Assembly: GCF_024346585.1 (NCBI RefSeq)
Contig: NZ_AP024523.1
Span: 124,001-188,000, forward strand
Reading direction: 5' to 3'
Source: Streptococcus toyakuensis
GTDB taxonomy: Bacteria; Bacillota; Bacilli; Lactobacillales; Streptococcaceae
DNA length: 64,000 bases
The translations under genes and the position numbers were made by a program. The notes below the pieces were generated by a model. It searched no databases. It saw nothing but the letters and a program-made list of their open reading frames with translations, and had not been told where the DNA came from. Numbering within the stretch: the first letter of the stretch is position 1; each line of letters starts with the position of its first letter. Shown here piece after piece: positions 35,295 to 44,894 of the stretch.

Positions 35295-35501
35295 ATGTGG
35301 AAAAAATATTTTTCAAAATATAAATGGACTGATTTATTTTGGATTCTATTTGTTATTTTAACATGCCTATTGGCGGGTAATAGTAATCTTTACCCCCTTA
35401 CCCATCAAGAAATCTCTTATCATGGGTGCTTATCGGGAATTACACTTGCCTTATTTCACTTGCTATTTATTGATAAGTTTTTTATTTCGAATCGAAAATA
35501 A
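35295..35501 (+). CDS. Small membrane protein, unknown
   Basis: A 68-residue protein with hydrophobic segments near 12-29 and 45-60, a basic N-terminus (MWKKYFSKYKW) and a basic C-terminus. It has a good promoter and ribosome site (GAAGGTG) of its own and stands alone between two terminators. No family is recognised. Base composition is a little more AT-rich than the neighbours. Confidence 0.65.
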   Translation: MWKKYFSKYKWTDLFWILFVILTCLLAGNSNLYPLTHQEISYHGCLSGITLALFHLLFIDKFFISNRK

Positions 35502-35566
35502 ATGGAGAAGCTAAAAGCTTTAAATGTTTTAGACTTTTGGGATCGATAGTTTAAAAATTGAAATTT

Positions 35567-35599
35567 AAAACCGCAGATCTTCTTGAAATGCGGTTTTTT
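35567..35599. terminator. Bidirectional terminator before rlmA
   Basis: AAAACCGCA and TGCGGTTTT arms with a 13-base loop and T-runs on both strands, between the small membrane gene and the convergent methyltransferase gene. Confidence 0.9.
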
Positions 35600-35606
35600 G
35601 TGTCAA

Positions 35607-36455
35607 TTATAGTACTTTCCCAACAAGAATCTCAGCCTCAATAGTAATCTCTTTCAGTTGGCTCCAGTCAATCTTAGTCTGGTCAACGTGAAAGAGGAGA
35701 GGAGTCATACTGAGTAGGGCTTGGAGCTGATCTGCTGTGATAGTCTTAGTCAGAGAGGCAGTTTTACTTGATAGGATGGTAAAGTGTTCTTGGAAATGAT
35801 TTTTGATATCTTGGTTGGAATAGTCCTTGTTTGTCAGCTGGTCTTGTACCTTCTGACGGATTTCCTTGAGGTGATTTTTAGTTGGAATAACCTTTATCAA
35901 GATACCGTCTTTGGATAAAACGCGACGAAATTCTCCATAGTTGGCAGGGGAAAAGATATCAAGCAGGATATCCATGCTAGCGTCTTTTATAGGGAGGCGA
36001 GCCAGGTCGCCAACAAACCAATTGACTGCCCAATCGGGTTCGCTCTTAGCAGCGATTTGGACGGAATCTTTGGAGATGTCAAAGGCATAGAAGGTTTTGT
36101 CAGGATGACTTTCTTGGAGTTTGCGAGAATAGAATCCTTCGCCACAACCGATATCTAAGACTGTGGTGCTAGTTTCTGAACTGGCTAGCAAGTCAGATAC
36201 AGCCTCTAAAATAGCCTGATAAAAGCCGGCTTCTAGGATTTGTTGACGATTTTGAAAATTTTCCTTGTCGTAGTTAGCAGATTGCTTGATTTGAGGGGCT
36301 AGATTGACATAGCCGAATTTCGCCAAGTCAAAAGAATGGCGATTGCTACATTTGAGACTGTTCTCTACCAGAGTCAGATTGTCTTGACAGATAGGACAGG
36401 CAAAGGCAGTAGCAGAAGCAAAACGTTGAAGTTTGGGTTTGAGATTTGTATTCAT
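35607..36455 (-). CDS. rlmA: 23S rRNA (guanine-N1) methyltransferase RlmA(II)-like
   Basis: A 282-residue enzyme. An N-terminal zinc ribbon (C20, C23, C36, H40) is followed by a Rossmann methyltransferase domain with the SAM motif VLDIGCGEGFYS near residue 98. In Gram-positives this family methylates G748 of 23S rRNA in the exit tunnel, which in pneumococcus affects telithromycin and tylosin response. That specificity is inferred from family and lineage. Monocistronic on the minus strand. Confidence 0.88.
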   Translation of the reverse strand: MNTNLKPKLQRFASATAFACPICQDNLTLVENSLKCSNRHSFDLAKFGYVNLAPQIKQSANYDKENFQNRQQILEAGFYQAILEAVSDLLASSETSTTVLDIGCGEGFYSRKLQESHPDKTFYAFDISKDSVQIAAKSEPDWAVNWFVGDLARLPIKDASMDILLDIFSPANYGEFRRVLSKDGILIKVIPTKNHLKEIRQKVQDQLTNKDYSNQDIKNHFQEHFTILSSKTASLTKTITADQLQALLSMTPLLFHVDQTKIDWSQLKEITIEAEILVGKVL

Positions 36456-36556
36456 AGTTTAAGTGTATCAAAAGAGGCAAATGAAAGCAACTTTAGGAAT
36501 AAGTAGATGGGAGATTCAGTAGAAATAAAACTAATTCTCCAATTTATGAAATGACA

Positions 36557-36585
36557 TTGCTTTTATATCTAAATTGCTATATAAT
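36557..36585 (+). promoter_or_regulatory. Promoter of the DUF6110 gene / P-type ATPase operon
   Basis: TTGCTT (36557-36562), 17 bases, TATAAT (36580-36585), just before AAGGAGGA and the start codon. Confidence 0.8.
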
Positions 36586-36606
36586 AATGATAAGGAGGAA
36601 ATAAGT

Positions 36607-36885
36607 ATGTTAAAAGAAGTACTAACCGTCGCAAAAGTTGCGAAAAAATCATCACTCTTTTTGGGTGGTGTCGCATTTGGTACCCTTGGTTTGAAAATCT
36701 TAGCAAGTAAGGAAGCTAAAAAAGGTTATTCTAAAGCTTTGGCTAAGGCTTACAAGTTGAAAGACGGGCTAGATGCATCTGTTTCTGTTGTGAAGCAACA
36801 TGGAGATGATGTCTTGCAAGATGCCAAATATTTGTATGAGCAAGAGAAAAAAGCAGAGCAATTAGATAGCCTTATAGGGGAATAA
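36607..36885 (+). CDS. DUF6110-like small protein, partner of the P-type ATPase
   Basis: A 92-residue protein with a glycine-rich hydrophobic segment at about 15-32 (SLFLGGVAFGTLGLKIL) and a charged helical remainder. The start at 36607 is taken for its AAGGAGGA; an in-frame ATG 11 codons upstream lies over the promoter. It is immediately followed (1 base) by the ATPase gene. Small proteins of this kind regularly precede this subtype of metal ATPase, so a chaperone or regulatory role is likely (inference). Confidence 0.75.
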   Translation: MLKEVLTVAKVAKKSSLFLGGVAFGTLGLKILASKEAKKGYSKALAKAYKLKDGLDASVSVVKQHGDDVLQDAKYLYEQEKKAEQLDSLIGE

Positions 36886-36886
36886 C

Positions 36887-38950
36887 ATGTCTTTTAAAGT
36901 GCTACATAGAGGATATCAACATATCCGACTATCATCACCTTTCTCGCTCACCTTGGATATTCAAGACTATCTTCGTTCCTTGGCGAGAGATGAAAAGGGG
37001 ATCGAGTCTATCCAGTTCTACATGGATCAACAGCACTTTACTCTACGTATAAAAGAAGGCTTCTCTGTATTAGGTAATGCAGAAGCCTTTTTAAAAAGAA
37101 TTAATAAAGGGAAAGTTTCTGAGTTGATGACTCTTCCCATTCGTAGAGAAGAGAGTGCTTATTCTATTGTTTCAGGTGCAGCGATTAAGCGTGTGCTTTT
37201 TCGTAGTTTTGTGCCGTATCCTATTCGCTATATATGGACTTGTTATCAGGCTTTGGGTTATATTAGAGAAGCCTATCAAACACTAGCGCGTAAGGAACTA
37301 ACGATGGAGGTCTTGGACTGTTCGGCGATTTTATTGTCCTTGTTTATGAACCAATCCAAGACGGCTAGCAATATCATGTTTATGCTTGAATTGGGGAATC
37401 ATTTAGATCAGTGGTCCTTGAAAAAAACTGCAACAGATTTAGAACAAAGCCTTCTTGCAAAAGAGAGCGATGTATTCCTAGTACAGGGCGATACGGTTGT
37501 TAGTATCAAGAGTTCCGATGTTCAAATAGGAGATGTTTTGGTCCTATCTCAAGGAAATGAAATTCTGTTTGATGGACAAGTAGTTTCAGGTTTAGGTATG
37601 GTCAACGAAAGTTCCTTGACGGGAGAGAGTTTTCCAGTTGAAAAAAGAGAGTCTGATTTGGTTTGTGCAAATACAGTATTAGAAACTGGAGAGTTACGCA
37701 TTCGTGTAACCGATAATCAGATGAACAGCCGGATTTTACAACTGATTGAGTTGATGAAGAAATCTGAAGAAAACAAGAAAACGAAACAACGCTATTTCAT
37801 CAAGATGGCGGATAAGGTCGTCAAATATAATTTCTTGGGGGCTGGTCTGACTTACCTATTGACAGGTTCTTTTTCTAAGGCTATTTCTTTCCTATTGGTC
37901 GATTTCTCCTGCGCTTTGAAAATCTCTACTCCTGTAGCTTATTTGACAGCTATCAAGGAGGGGTTGAATCGTGAAATGGTGATTAAGGATGGAGATGTTC
38001 TGGAGAAATACCTGGAAGTTGATACTTTCTTGTTTGATAAGACGGGAACAATCACAACTAGCTATCCGATAGTTGAAAAGGTGTTACCTTTTGGGGACTA
38101 TAGTGAGGAAGATATTATCAGAATCAGTGCCTGTCTTGAGGAACACATTTATCATCCTATTGCTAATGCCATCGTCAAGCAAGCTGAGATAGAGGGAATT
38201 GAACATGAGGAAATGCATGGGAAACTCCAATATATCGCAAGTAAGGGGATTAAATCTCATATAGATGGGCAACCAGTTCTTATTGGAAATTATGTCTTGA
38301 TGCAGGATGAGCAAATTCATATCAGTTCAGAACAAAATGCTTTAATTGAAGAGTACAAGAGTCACTATAATCTCTTATTCTTGGCTTATCAGAATGAATT
38401 GATTGGAATGTTCTGTATTCATACTCCTTTGAGAAAAGAAGCAAAAGCAGCCTTGGAGAAACTTAAGGCACAAGGGAAAAAATTGATTCTGGCAACAGGG
38501 GACACCTTGGTTAGAACAGAGGAATTAGTCAAAGATTTGCCCTTTGATCAGGTCTATACAGACTTGAAACCTGATGGAAAATTTGAGTTAGTAGAGGAAC
38601 TGCAGAAAGCAGGTCACACTATTTTGATGGTTGGGGATGGGTTGAATGACTCAGCGGCTCTAACCCTATCAGATATCGGTGTGGTGATGAATGAGAGTGC
38701 AGACATTTCTAAGCAGATGAGCGATATCTTATTGTTAGATAATCGCTTGGATTTCTTCCAAGAGTTGGATTGGCTATCATCATCTTTGCAAACACTCATC
38801 AAGAAGAATATTCAAGATACCGTTGTCGTAAATAGTAGTTTGATTGGCTTTGGCTTGTTTAATTGGCTCAGTCCTTCAAATCTCTCTATCTTACATAATC
38901 TAACAACCTTGCGCATAGTCCTGCGTAGCCTGTCTATTAAGGCTAGATAG
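36887..38950 (+). CDS. Heavy-metal-type P-type ATPase lacking a CPC motif
   Basis: A 687-residue P1B-like pump. It has an HMA-like N-terminal fold without CxxC (residues 1-85), TGES in the actuator domain (SSLTGESFPVEK), phosphorylation site D384 in DKTGTITT, nucleotide-domain HP motif (EEHIYHPIANA) and MVGDGLNDSAAL hinge. In the sixth membrane helix, where most relatives have CPC or SPC, it has F340-S341-C342 (DFSCALKISTP), so metal choice is unusual. Possible cargoes are iron, manganese or another first-row metal; none is shown. Co-transcribed with the preceding small gene. Confidence 0.88.
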   Translation: MSFKVLHRGYQHIRLSSPFSLTLDIQDYLRSLARDEKGIESIQFYMDQQHFTLRIKEGFSVLGNAEAFLKRINKGKVSELMTLPIRREESAYSIVSGAAIKRVLFRSFVPYPIRYIWTCYQALGYIREAYQTLARKELTMEVLDCSAILLSLFMNQSKTASNIMFMLELGNHLDQWSLKKTATDLEQSLLAKESDVFLVQGDTVVSIKSSDVQIGDVLVLSQGNEILFDGQVVSGLGMVNESSLTGESFPVEKRESDLVCANTVLETGELRIRVTDNQMNSRILQLIELMKKSEENKKTKQRYFIKMADKVVKYNFLGAGLTYLLTGSFSKAISFLLVDFSCALKISTPVAYLTAIKEGLNREMVIKDGDVLEKYLEVDTFLFDKTGTITTSYPIVEKVLPFGDYSEEDIIRISACLEEHIYHPIANAIVKQAEIEGIEHEEMHGKLQYIASKGIKSHIDGQPVLIGNYVLMQDEQIHISSEQNALIEEYKSHYNLLFLAYQNELIGMFCIHTPLRKEAKAALEKLKAQGKKLILATGDTLVRTEELVKDLPFDQVYTDLKPDGKFELVEELQKAGHTILMVGDGLNDSAALTLSDIGVVMNESADISKQMSDILLLDNRLDFFQELDWLSSSLQTLIKKNIQDTVVVNSSLIGFGLFNWLSPSNLSILHNLTTLRIVLRSLSIKAR

Positions 38951-38967
38951 ATGTGGTTATCAACACC

Positions 38968-39006
38968 AAAAAGGAGTTACCTTTCTCGAGGTTAACTCCT
39001 TTTTTA
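38968..39006. terminator. Terminator between P-type ATPase and tyrS
   Basis: AAAAAGGAGTTA and TAACTCCTTTTT arms with CCT/AGG pairing inside; A- and T-runs on both sides serve both converging genes. Confidence 0.92.
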
Positions 39007-39025
39007 TAGGTAAATGTTGAACAGT

Positions 39026-40282
39026 TTAGTAAGTCAATACAAAGTATTTTTTCTTACCGCGACGGATAACAGTCAGTTCGTTTTCTAACTTATCTGCATC
39101 ACTCAAGATATAGTCAAGGTCTTGGATACGGTCGCCGTTTACGTAGATAGCTCCGTTTTGGACATCTTCACGGGCTTGGCGTTTTGAGTTAACCACACCA
39201 GATGAAACGAGCAGTTCCACGATATTGTGGTTTTCATCTGCTTGTACTTGGTAGTTTGGTACACCACGAAGTCCTTGTTTGAGCTCTTTAACAGAAAGAT
39301 TCTTGATGTTTCCTGCAAAGAGTTGCTCAGTGATGTTGAGGGCTTCTTTGTAAGCTTCTTCGCCGTGAACGAGTGTAACGACTTCACGAGCCAAGACTTT
39401 TTGAGCTAAGCGTTCGTGTGGAGCTGCTTCAAATTGTTTACGGATGTCTTCAATCTCATCAAGTGACAAGAAAGTAAAGATCTTCAAGAAGCGAACAGCG
39501 TCTGCGTCCATAACGTTCATCCAAAATTGGTACATTTCGTATGGAGAAGTCTTTTCAGGATTAAGCCAGACGGCGTTTCCTTCTGATTTACCAAATTTCT
39601 TACCAGTTGCATCTGTGATAAGCGGAACTGTGATAACGTGTCCAGTTTTGTCAGCCTTACGACGAAGTAATTCGGTACCAGCTGTCATATTTCCCCACTG
39701 GTCAGAACCACCGATTTGTAGCGTCACATTATGGTCTTGGTTAAGGACGAAGAAGTCGTAACCTTGCATGATTTGGTAGGCAAACTCAGTGTAAGAAATT
39801 CCTGTTTCGATCCGTTTTTTAACAGACTCTTTACTCATCATGTAGTTGACAGTGAAGTATTTTCCGATATCACGGAGGAAGTCAATGAAGCTGATGCTGC
39901 CAAACCAGTCGTAGTTGTTGACCATGACAGCCTTGTTTTCACCATTTTCAAAGTCAAGAAAACGAGAAAGTTGTCCTTGGATAGACTTGACCCAGCCATC
40001 TACTGTGTCTTTTGTTTGGAGACTACGTTCAGCATCTTTGAAGGACGGATCTCCGATGAGACCTGTAGCACCGCCAACGAGCGCATAAGGTTTGTGACCT
40101 GCTAGTTGCAAGCGACGACTTGTCAAGATTGCGACAAGGTGGCCTAGGTGAAGGCTGTCAGCAGTTGGATCGTAGCCAGTATAATAAGAAACTTGACCTT
40201 CTTCTAGGGCTTTACGCAAAGCTTCTTCATCAGTCGTTTGAAAAATCAAACCACGCTCTTTTAGCTCATCAAAAATGTGCAT
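39026..40282 (-). CDS. tyrS: Tyrosine-tRNA ligase
   Basis: A 418-residue class I synthetase. It has the HIGH-type motif HLGHLVA near residue 48, the KMSKS-type motif KFGKSEG near 231 and a C-terminal S4 RNA-binding domain (about 350-418). Length is normal. AAAGGAG upstream of the ATG. No T-box is present in the 100-base leader. Confidence 0.97.
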   Translation of the reverse strand: MHIFDELKERGLIFQTTDEEALRKALEEGQVSYYTGYDPTADSLHLGHLVAILTSRRLQLAGHKPYALVGGATGLIGDPSFKDAERSLQTKDTVDGWVKSIQGQLSRFLDFENGENKAVMVNNYDWFGSISFIDFLRDIGKYFTVNYMMSKESVKKRIETGISYTEFAYQIMQGYDFFVLNQDHNVTLQIGGSDQWGNMTAGTELLRRKADKTGHVITVPLITDATGKKFGKSEGNAVWLNPEKTSPYEMYQFWMNVMDADAVRFLKIFTFLSLDEIEDIRKQFEAAPHERLAQKVLAREVVTLVHGEEAYKEALNITEQLFAGNIKNLSVKELKQGLRGVPNYQVQADENHNIVELLVSSGVVNSKRQAREDVQNGAIYVNGDRIQDLDYILSDADKLENELTVIRRGKKKYFVLTY

Positions 40283-40318
40283 GTGTCTTTTCTCCTTTAT
40301 AAAATATTGTTTCTACCT

Positions 40319-40327
40319 ATTGTATCA
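40319..40327 (-). promoter_or_regulatory. tyrS promoter (extended -10)
   Basis: On the minus strand TGATACAAT (40327-40319), 36 bases before the start codon. The -35 is not clear. Confidence 0.55.
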
Positions 40328-40376
40328 CAAACTTGGGCAATAGCCTAGTAGAATAGGGAAGAAAGTGGCTATTTTA

Positions 40377-40403
40377 TTGAAAGTTTACCTTTTATGGTAT
40401 AAT
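40377..40403 (+). promoter_or_regulatory. pbp1b promoter
   Basis: TGGTATAAT (40395-40403) is a perfect extended -10, with TTGAAA at 40377-40382 (15-base spacing). Confidence 0.7.
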
Positions 40404-40422
40404 AGATAGAGTGAGGAAATCC

Positions 40423-42906
40423 ATGCAAAATCAATTAAATGAATTAAAACGAAAAATGCTGGAATTTTTCCAGCGATTAAAATCAAAAATAAATCATAAA
40501 AAATCAGAGAAAGTCTCAGAAGAGAAGCAGTCGGATGGGACAGGTGGGAGAATTCTGTCTATTCTAGGTAGCATTTTAGTTGCTATCAAGGGAATTTTGA
40601 ATACTCTCTTTATTCTAGGCTTTATCGGTGGGCTTTTTGGTGCTGGTGTAGCTCTTGGTTATGGAGTTGCTTTGTTTGACAAGGCTAAGGTTCCCCAATC
40701 GGAGGACTTGGTCAAGCAGGTTAAAAATATTTCTTCCATCTCAGAAATTGTTTATGCAGATGGGAGTGTCATTGCTTCTATCGAGAGTGACCTACTGCGA
40801 ACTTCTGTTTCATCTGAGGAAATATCAGACAATCTCAAAAAGGCTATCGTTGCTACTGAGGACGAACATTTTCTTGAACATAAAGGGGTTGTGCCCAAAG
40901 CTGTGATTCGGGCGACTTTGGGAACTTTTGCAGGTTTGGGTTCATCTAGCGGGGGCTCGACCTTGACCCAACAGTTAATCAAGCAACAAGTGGTCGGAGA
41001 TGCTCCGACTTTGGCTCGTAAGGCTACAGAAATTGTCGATGCCCTTGCCTTGGAACGCAGCATGAGCAAGGATGAAATCTTGACTACTTATCTCAATGTC
41101 GCTCCCTTTGGTCGAAATCATAAAGGGCAGAATATTGCAGGTGCCCAGCAAGCTGCTGAAGGGATTTTCGGTATCGATGCCAACAAGTTGAGTATTCCTC
41201 AAGCCGCTTTCCTAGCAGGTTTGCCACAGAGTCCGATTACTTATTCTCCTTATGAAAATACTGGAGAGTTAAAGAGTGATGAAGACTTAGAACTTGGTTT
41301 GAAACGGGCCAAGGATGTTCTCTACAACATGTACCGTACGGGTGCTCTGACTCAAGAAGAATACGACCAGTACAAGGATTATAATCTCAAACAAGATTTC
41401 TTGCCATCAGGAACTATCAATGCTGTTTCGAGGGATTACCTTTACTTTACGGCTATGGCTGAAGCGACAGACCGTATGTATGATTATTTAGTTCAACAGG
41501 ACAATGTCTCTAGTCAGGAGTTGAAAAAGGAAGCAGTTCAAAAGGCCTATCATGAGCGAGCTGAGCAGGAACTAAGTAACGGTGGCTATAAAATCACGAC
41601 AACAATCAATAAAAAAATCCATACTGCCATGCAAAATGCAGTTGCTAACTACGGTCGTTTGGTAGATGATTCGACTGGCCAGCCTGAAGTAGGGAATGTT
41701 TTGATGGACAATAAAACGGGGGCTGTTCTAGGCTTTGTTGGTGGTCGTAATTACCAAATAAACCAAAACAATCACGCCTTTGACACTAAGCGCTCGCCAG
41801 CCTCTACAACCAAGCCTTTATTGGCCTACGGTATTGCCATTGACCAAGGCTTGATGGGTAGCGCTAGTATCTTGTCCAATTATCCGACAAAATTCTCTAA
41901 TGGCAATCCTATCATGTATGTAAATAGTCCAGGTACAGGCATGATGACTTTGGGTGAAGCCTTGAACTATTCATGGAATATCCCAGCCTATTGGACCTAT
42001 CGTATGCTTCGTGAGAAGGGTGTGGATGTCAAGGGCTACATGGAGAAAATGGGTTACGAGATTCCGGAGTACGGTATCGAAAGTCTGCCTATGGGCGGTG
42101 GTATTGAAGTCACAGTTGCCCAGCATACCAATGGTTATCAAACAATTGCTAATAACGGTGTTTACCATCAGAAACATGTGATTTCTAAGATTGAATCACC
42201 TGACGGTACAGTAATCTATGAATTCCAAGACAAACCAGTTCAAGTGTACTCGAAGGCAACGGCAACAATTATGCAGAGTTTGCTTCGTGAGGTGATTTCC
42301 TCTCGAATCACTTCAAGTTTCCAAACGGATTTAGCTTCTATCAATTCAAGCTTAGCTCGTGCAGACTGGATTGGTAAGACTGGTACAACCAATGAAGATG
42401 AAAACATGTGGCTCATGCTGTCAACACCAAGATTGACTCTAGGTGGTTGGCTAGGTCATGACGACAACCGTCCAATGGCTAAGGGGGCTGGGCATTATCG
42501 AAATGCCAAATATATGGCTTACTTGGTCAATGCTATCCAACAGGCCGAGCCTGGTGTTTGGGGCAATGAACGCTTTAATCTTGATTCTAGTGTGACCCAA
42601 TCTCAAGTTCTCAGATCTACAGGACAGAAGCCAGGCAAAGTGTCCGTTAATGGAAAAACAGTTGATCTTTCAGGTTCTACTGTAACGAGCTATTGGGCTA
42701 ATAAAGCGGGAGCTCCTACAACAAGCTATCACTTTGCTATTGGAGGAAGTGAAGCAGATTATCAAAACGCTTGGTCAAGTATCGTTAGTACATTACCAAC
42801 TCCTTCTAGCTCAAGTACTAGTTCGAATAACAGTTCAAGTAGTAGTTCTAACAACAGTAGCAATTCAAGCGCTACTAGACCTTCTTCTTCAACGACGAGA
42901 CGATAA
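40423..42906 (+). CDS. pbp1b: Penicillin-binding protein 1B, class A
   Basis: An 827-residue bifunctional peptidoglycan synthase. There is a cytoplasmic basic N-terminus, one membrane anchor (about 55-85), and a GT51 transglycosylase with E146 in [10 protein letters not shown] and [12 protein letters not shown]. The transpeptidase has S461-T-T-K464, SWN and KTGTT. The C-terminal 45 residues are a serine/asparagine-rich tail ending in RR. The start at 40423 is preferred to a GTG four codons upstream because GAGG is then correctly spaced. The active-site motifs are canonical; resistance cannot be judged from them alone. Confidence 0.96.
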   Translation: MQNQLNELKRKMLEFFQRLKSKINHKKSEKVSEEKQSDGTGGRILSILGSILVAIKGILNTLFILGFIGGLFGAGVALGYGVALFDKAKVPQSEDLVKQVKNISSISEIVYADGSVIASIESDLLRTSVSSEEISDNLKKAIVATEDEHFLEHKGVVPKAVIRATLGTFAGLGSSSGGSTLTQQLIKQQVVGDAPTLARKATEIVDALALERSMSKDEILTTYLNVAPFGRNHKGQNIAGAQQAAEGIFGIDANKLSIPQAAFLAGLPQSPITYSPYENTGELKSDEDLELGLKRAKDVLYNMYRTGALTQEEYDQYKDYNLKQDFLPSGTINAVSRDYLYFTAMAEATDRMYDYLVQQDNVSSQELKKEAVQKAYHERAEQELSNGGYKITTTINKKIHTAMQNAVANYGRLVDDSTGQPEVGNVLMDNKTGAVLGFVGGRNYQINQNNHAFDTKRSPASTTKPLLAYGIAIDQGLMGSASILSNYPTKFSNGNPIMYVNSPGTGMMTLGEALNYSWNIPAYWTYRMLREKGVDVKGYMEKMGYEIPEYGIESLPMGGGIEVTVAQHTNGYQTIANNGVYHQKHVISKIESPDGTVIYEFQDKPVQVYSKATATIMQSLLREVISSRITSSFQTDLASINSSLARADWIGKTGTTNEDENMWLMLSTPRLTLGGWLGHDDNRPMAKGAGHYRNAKYMAYLVNAIQQAEPGVWGNERFNLDSSVTQSQVLRSTGQKPGKVSVNGKTVDLSGSTVTSYWANKAGAPTTSYHFAIGGSEADYQNAWSSIVSTLPTPSSSSTSSNNSSSSSSNNSSNSSATRPSSSTTRR

Positions 42907-42928
42907 GTTCTTTAAACTTTTCTAGATG

Positions 42929-42959
42929 AAGTGGCTAATCAATGGATTGCCACTTTTTT
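42929..42959 (+). terminator. pbp1b terminator
   Basis: AAGTGGC-T-AATC / GATT-GCCACTT with a 4-base loop, then TTTT. The ATG inside this hairpin is not a start codon. Confidence 0.9.
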
Positions 42960-42973
42960 CTTTTTTCCTTTCG

Positions 42974-42982
42974 TGTTACAAT
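42974..42982 (+). promoter_or_regulatory. Promoter of the EamA gene, close to the start codon
   Basis: TGTTACAAT forms an extended -10 ending only 6 bases before the ATG at 42989. Transcription should start at or within a base or two of the start codon, giving a leaderless mRNA. Confidence 0.6.
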
Positions 42983-42988
42983 AAAGGT

Positions 42989-43900
42989 ATGAATCAGTAT
43001 CAGAAAAAGATTGTTAAAGGAACTATTTATTCGCTCCTATCCGGCTTAATCTGGGGAATCTGTGGAATTTTAGGAGAATATTTCTTTACTCATTATCAAG
43101 TGTCCTCTGGCTGGATTACCTCTATGCGTTTGACATTGGCAGGGAGTCTTGTGCTCATTTGGTCTGCAATGCAATTAAAATCGCAAGTGTTAGATATCTG
43201 GCGAGACAAGAAAAATTACCTGCCCTTTCTAGCCTATGCTATTTTGGGGATTTTTTCAGTTCAGTATTTTTTCTATCTCTGTGTAGAATACTCAAATGCT
43301 GCGACAGCAACTATTTTACAGTTTATCAGTCCTGTCTTTATCCTCTTTTACAATCGCTTGGTTTATCAAAAACGAGCGTCAAAAAGCGCTATTTTTTATG
43401 TTTGGGTTGCCATGTTGGGTGTTTGCCTGATGGCGACAAAGGGGGATCTCTCTCAATTATCCATGACACCACTAGCACTTGTGACGGGTTTGCTGAGTGC
43501 CATGGGGGTTATGTTTAATGTTATCTTACCCCAACCTTTTGCGAAGCGCTATGGTTTTGTACCCACGGTTGGGTGGGGGATGATTTTGGCAGGTTTATTT
43601 AGCAATGTCCTCTCGCCGGTTTACCAGCTTTCCTTTACTCTGGATATTTGGAGTATCTTGATTTGCCTCATTATCGCTTTTTTCGGGACGGCTTTTGCCT
43701 TTTTCATTTCCATGAAGGCAGTGTCCTTGGTTTCTCCTTTAGTGGTTTCTGTTATCAGTGCCAGTGAACCTCTCTCTTCTGCCCTTTTGAGTGTTTTATT
43801 TTTAGGCTTGGTAGTGGATTGGTCCCTTCTTCTAGCTATGGCCTTGATTATTTTGCCCATGATTTTCCTATCGATAGAAGAAGCGAAAGAAAGTAAATAA
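42989..43900 (+). CDS. EamA/DMT-family transporter
   Basis: A 303-residue protein with ten hydrophobic segments in two EamA repeats (about 10-145 and 155-295), the drug/metabolite transporter fold. The substrate is unknown. The start at 42989 (MNQYQKKIVKG) is chosen because the family begins here and the frame upstream crosses the pbp1b terminator. There is no properly spaced ribosome site; AAAGG ends one base before the ATG. Monocistronic. Confidence 0.85.
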   Translation: MNQYQKKIVKGTIYSLLSGLIWGICGILGEYFFTHYQVSSGWITSMRLTLAGSLVLIWSAMQLKSQVLDIWRDKKNYLPFLAYAILGIFSVQYFFYLCVEYSNAATATILQFISPVFILFYNRLVYQKRASKSAIFYVWVAMLGVCLMATKGDLSQLSMTPLALVTGLLSAMGVMFNVILPQPFAKRYGFVPTVGWGMILAGLFSNVLSPVYQLSFTLDIWSILICLIIAFFGTAFAFFISMKAVSLVSPLVVSVISASEPLSSALLSVLFLGLVVDWSLLLAMALIILPMIFLSIEEAKESK

Positions 43901-43926
43901 AAAGTCTTTTCTTAATTCTAAAAGTG

Positions 43927-43935
43927 TGCTATACT
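43927..43935 (+). promoter_or_regulatory. Promoter of the structured RNA before dapH
   Basis: TGCTATACT, an extended -10, followed by a 145-base stretch without a credible reading frame. Confidence 0.65.
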
Positions 43936-43941
43936 AGAATA

Positions 43942-44089
43942 GTCAATAAAACACGGGGAGATAGTTGTGAAGAGTGTTTTTAGGTTGTATCGGTAGGGGC
44001 TTGCTTTTACCGACAGCACGTTTTATCTCACATCCCTAAAAATCATACCTAAAAACAAACAAAAAGGCTTCAAATTTGAGGCCTTTTTT
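43942..44089 (+). ncRNA. Candidate structured RNA upstream of dapH
   Basis: About 148 bases from a promoter to an intrinsic terminator (AAAAAGGC/GCCTTTTT, 44061-44089). Pairings seen: GAGATA (43958-43963) with TATCTC (44024-44029), enclosing a long hairpin TCGGTAGGGGC/GCTTTTACCGA (43990-44013). TTTTTAGG (43977-43984) can pair with either of two near-identical 12-base repeats, at 44031-44042 and 44044-44055 (CATnCCTAAAAA). The choice of partner is riboswitch-like, but no known class (lysine, T-box, preQ1) fits. It may be a regulatory leader for dapH or a free small RNA. Confidence 0.5.
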
Positions 44090-44097
44090 GGTAGAAT
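44089..44097 (+). promoter_or_regulatory. Candidate dapH promoter
   Basis: TGGTAGAAT, an extended -10 that starts in the T-run of the preceding terminator, 32 bases before the dapH ATG. If real, dapH does not depend on read-through of the structured RNA. Confidence 0.45.
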
Positions 44098-44128
44098 AGG
44101 TATCATTAAAATGAACTAGGAGGCGCTT

Positions 44129-44827
44129 ATGACTGCTACAAAAATGAACGCTCAAGAAATTATCCAATTTATCGCCAATGCCGAAAAGAGAACCAGTGTT
44201 AAAGTAACCTTTGAAGGACAACTTGCAACTGCTGTACCAAGCTCTGTTGTCAAACTAGGGAATGTACTATTTGGAGACTGGAAAGATGTGGCTCCGCTTC
44301 TCGATGGTTTGGTAGAAAATCAAGACTATGTTGTTGAGCAAGATGCTCGTAATTCTGCAGTTCCCTTGCTAGACAAACGTGCTATCAATGCTCGTATCGA
44401 GCCAGGTGCTATTATCCGTGATCAGGTTGAAATTGGTGACAATGCTGTTATCATGATGGGAGCTGTTATCAATATCGGTGCTGAAATCGGTGCAGGAACC
44501 ATGATTGACATGGGGGCTATCCTTGGTGGCCGTGCTATCGTTGGGAAAAACAGTCACGTTGGTGCAGGTGCCGTTCTTGCAGGTGTGATTGAGCCAGCTA
44601 GCGCAGAACCAGTCCGTGTTGGAGACAATGTTCTCATCGGTGCCAACGCAGTGGTTATCGAAGGGGTCCAAATCGGTAGTGGTTCAGTTGTCGCAGCAGG
44701 AGCTATTGTTACCCAGGATGTCCCAGAAAACGTGGTGGTAGCAGGTGTTCCAGCTCGTATCATCAAAGAGATTGATGCCCAAACCCAACAAAAAACAGCG
44801 CTAGAGGATGCGCTTCGTACCTTATAA
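44129..44827 (+). CDS. dapH: Tetrahydrodipicolinate N-acetyltransferase
   Basis: A 232-residue enzyme of the acetylase branch of diaminopimelate/lysine synthesis. It acetylates 2,3,4,5-tetrahydrodipicolinate. An N-terminal domain (1-85) is followed by a left-handed beta-helix made of hexapeptide repeats (about 90-205: [23 protein letters not shown] and onward) that binds acetyl-CoA. AGGAGG before the ATG. The deacetylase of the same pathway is the next gene, so the two act in sequence. Confidence 0.95.
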   Translation: MTATKMNAQEIIQFIANAEKRTSVKVTFEGQLATAVPSSVVKLGNVLFGDWKDVAPLLDGLVENQDYVVEQDARNSAVPLLDKRAINARIEPGAIIRDQVEIGDNAVIMMGAVINIGAEIGAGTMIDMGAILGGRAIVGKNSHVGAGAVLAGVIEPASAEPVRVGDNVLIGANAVVIEGVQIGSGSVVAAGAIVTQDVPENVVVAGVPARIIKEIDAQTQQKTALEDALRTL

Positions 44828-44840
44828 TTGTAAAAGTAAT

Positions 44841-44874
44841 AAAGAGGCGGAACCCTTCTTCCAGCCTCTTTCTG
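44841..44874 (+). terminator. Hairpin between dapH and dapL
   Basis: AAAGAGGC/GCCTCTTT with a 15-base loop and a short T-run; likely partial termination within the dap operon. Confidence 0.6.
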
Positions 44875-44894
44875 CTATATCGGAGGATAGATAG

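Noticed and set aside
42790..42900. Short tandem repeats near the end of pbp1b as a CRISPR-like or satellite array
   Set aside because: They are codons of the serine/asparagine-rich tail; there are no regular spacers.
42926..42988. ATG at 42926 as start of the EamA protein
   Set aside because: It lies before and inside the pbp1b terminator hairpin and would have to be transcribed through it; the family start is at 42989.
44031..44055. Tandem CATnCCTAAAAA repeats as an iteron-type protein binding site
   Set aside because: Only two copies, inside a transcribed and strongly structured region; RNA pairing explains them better.
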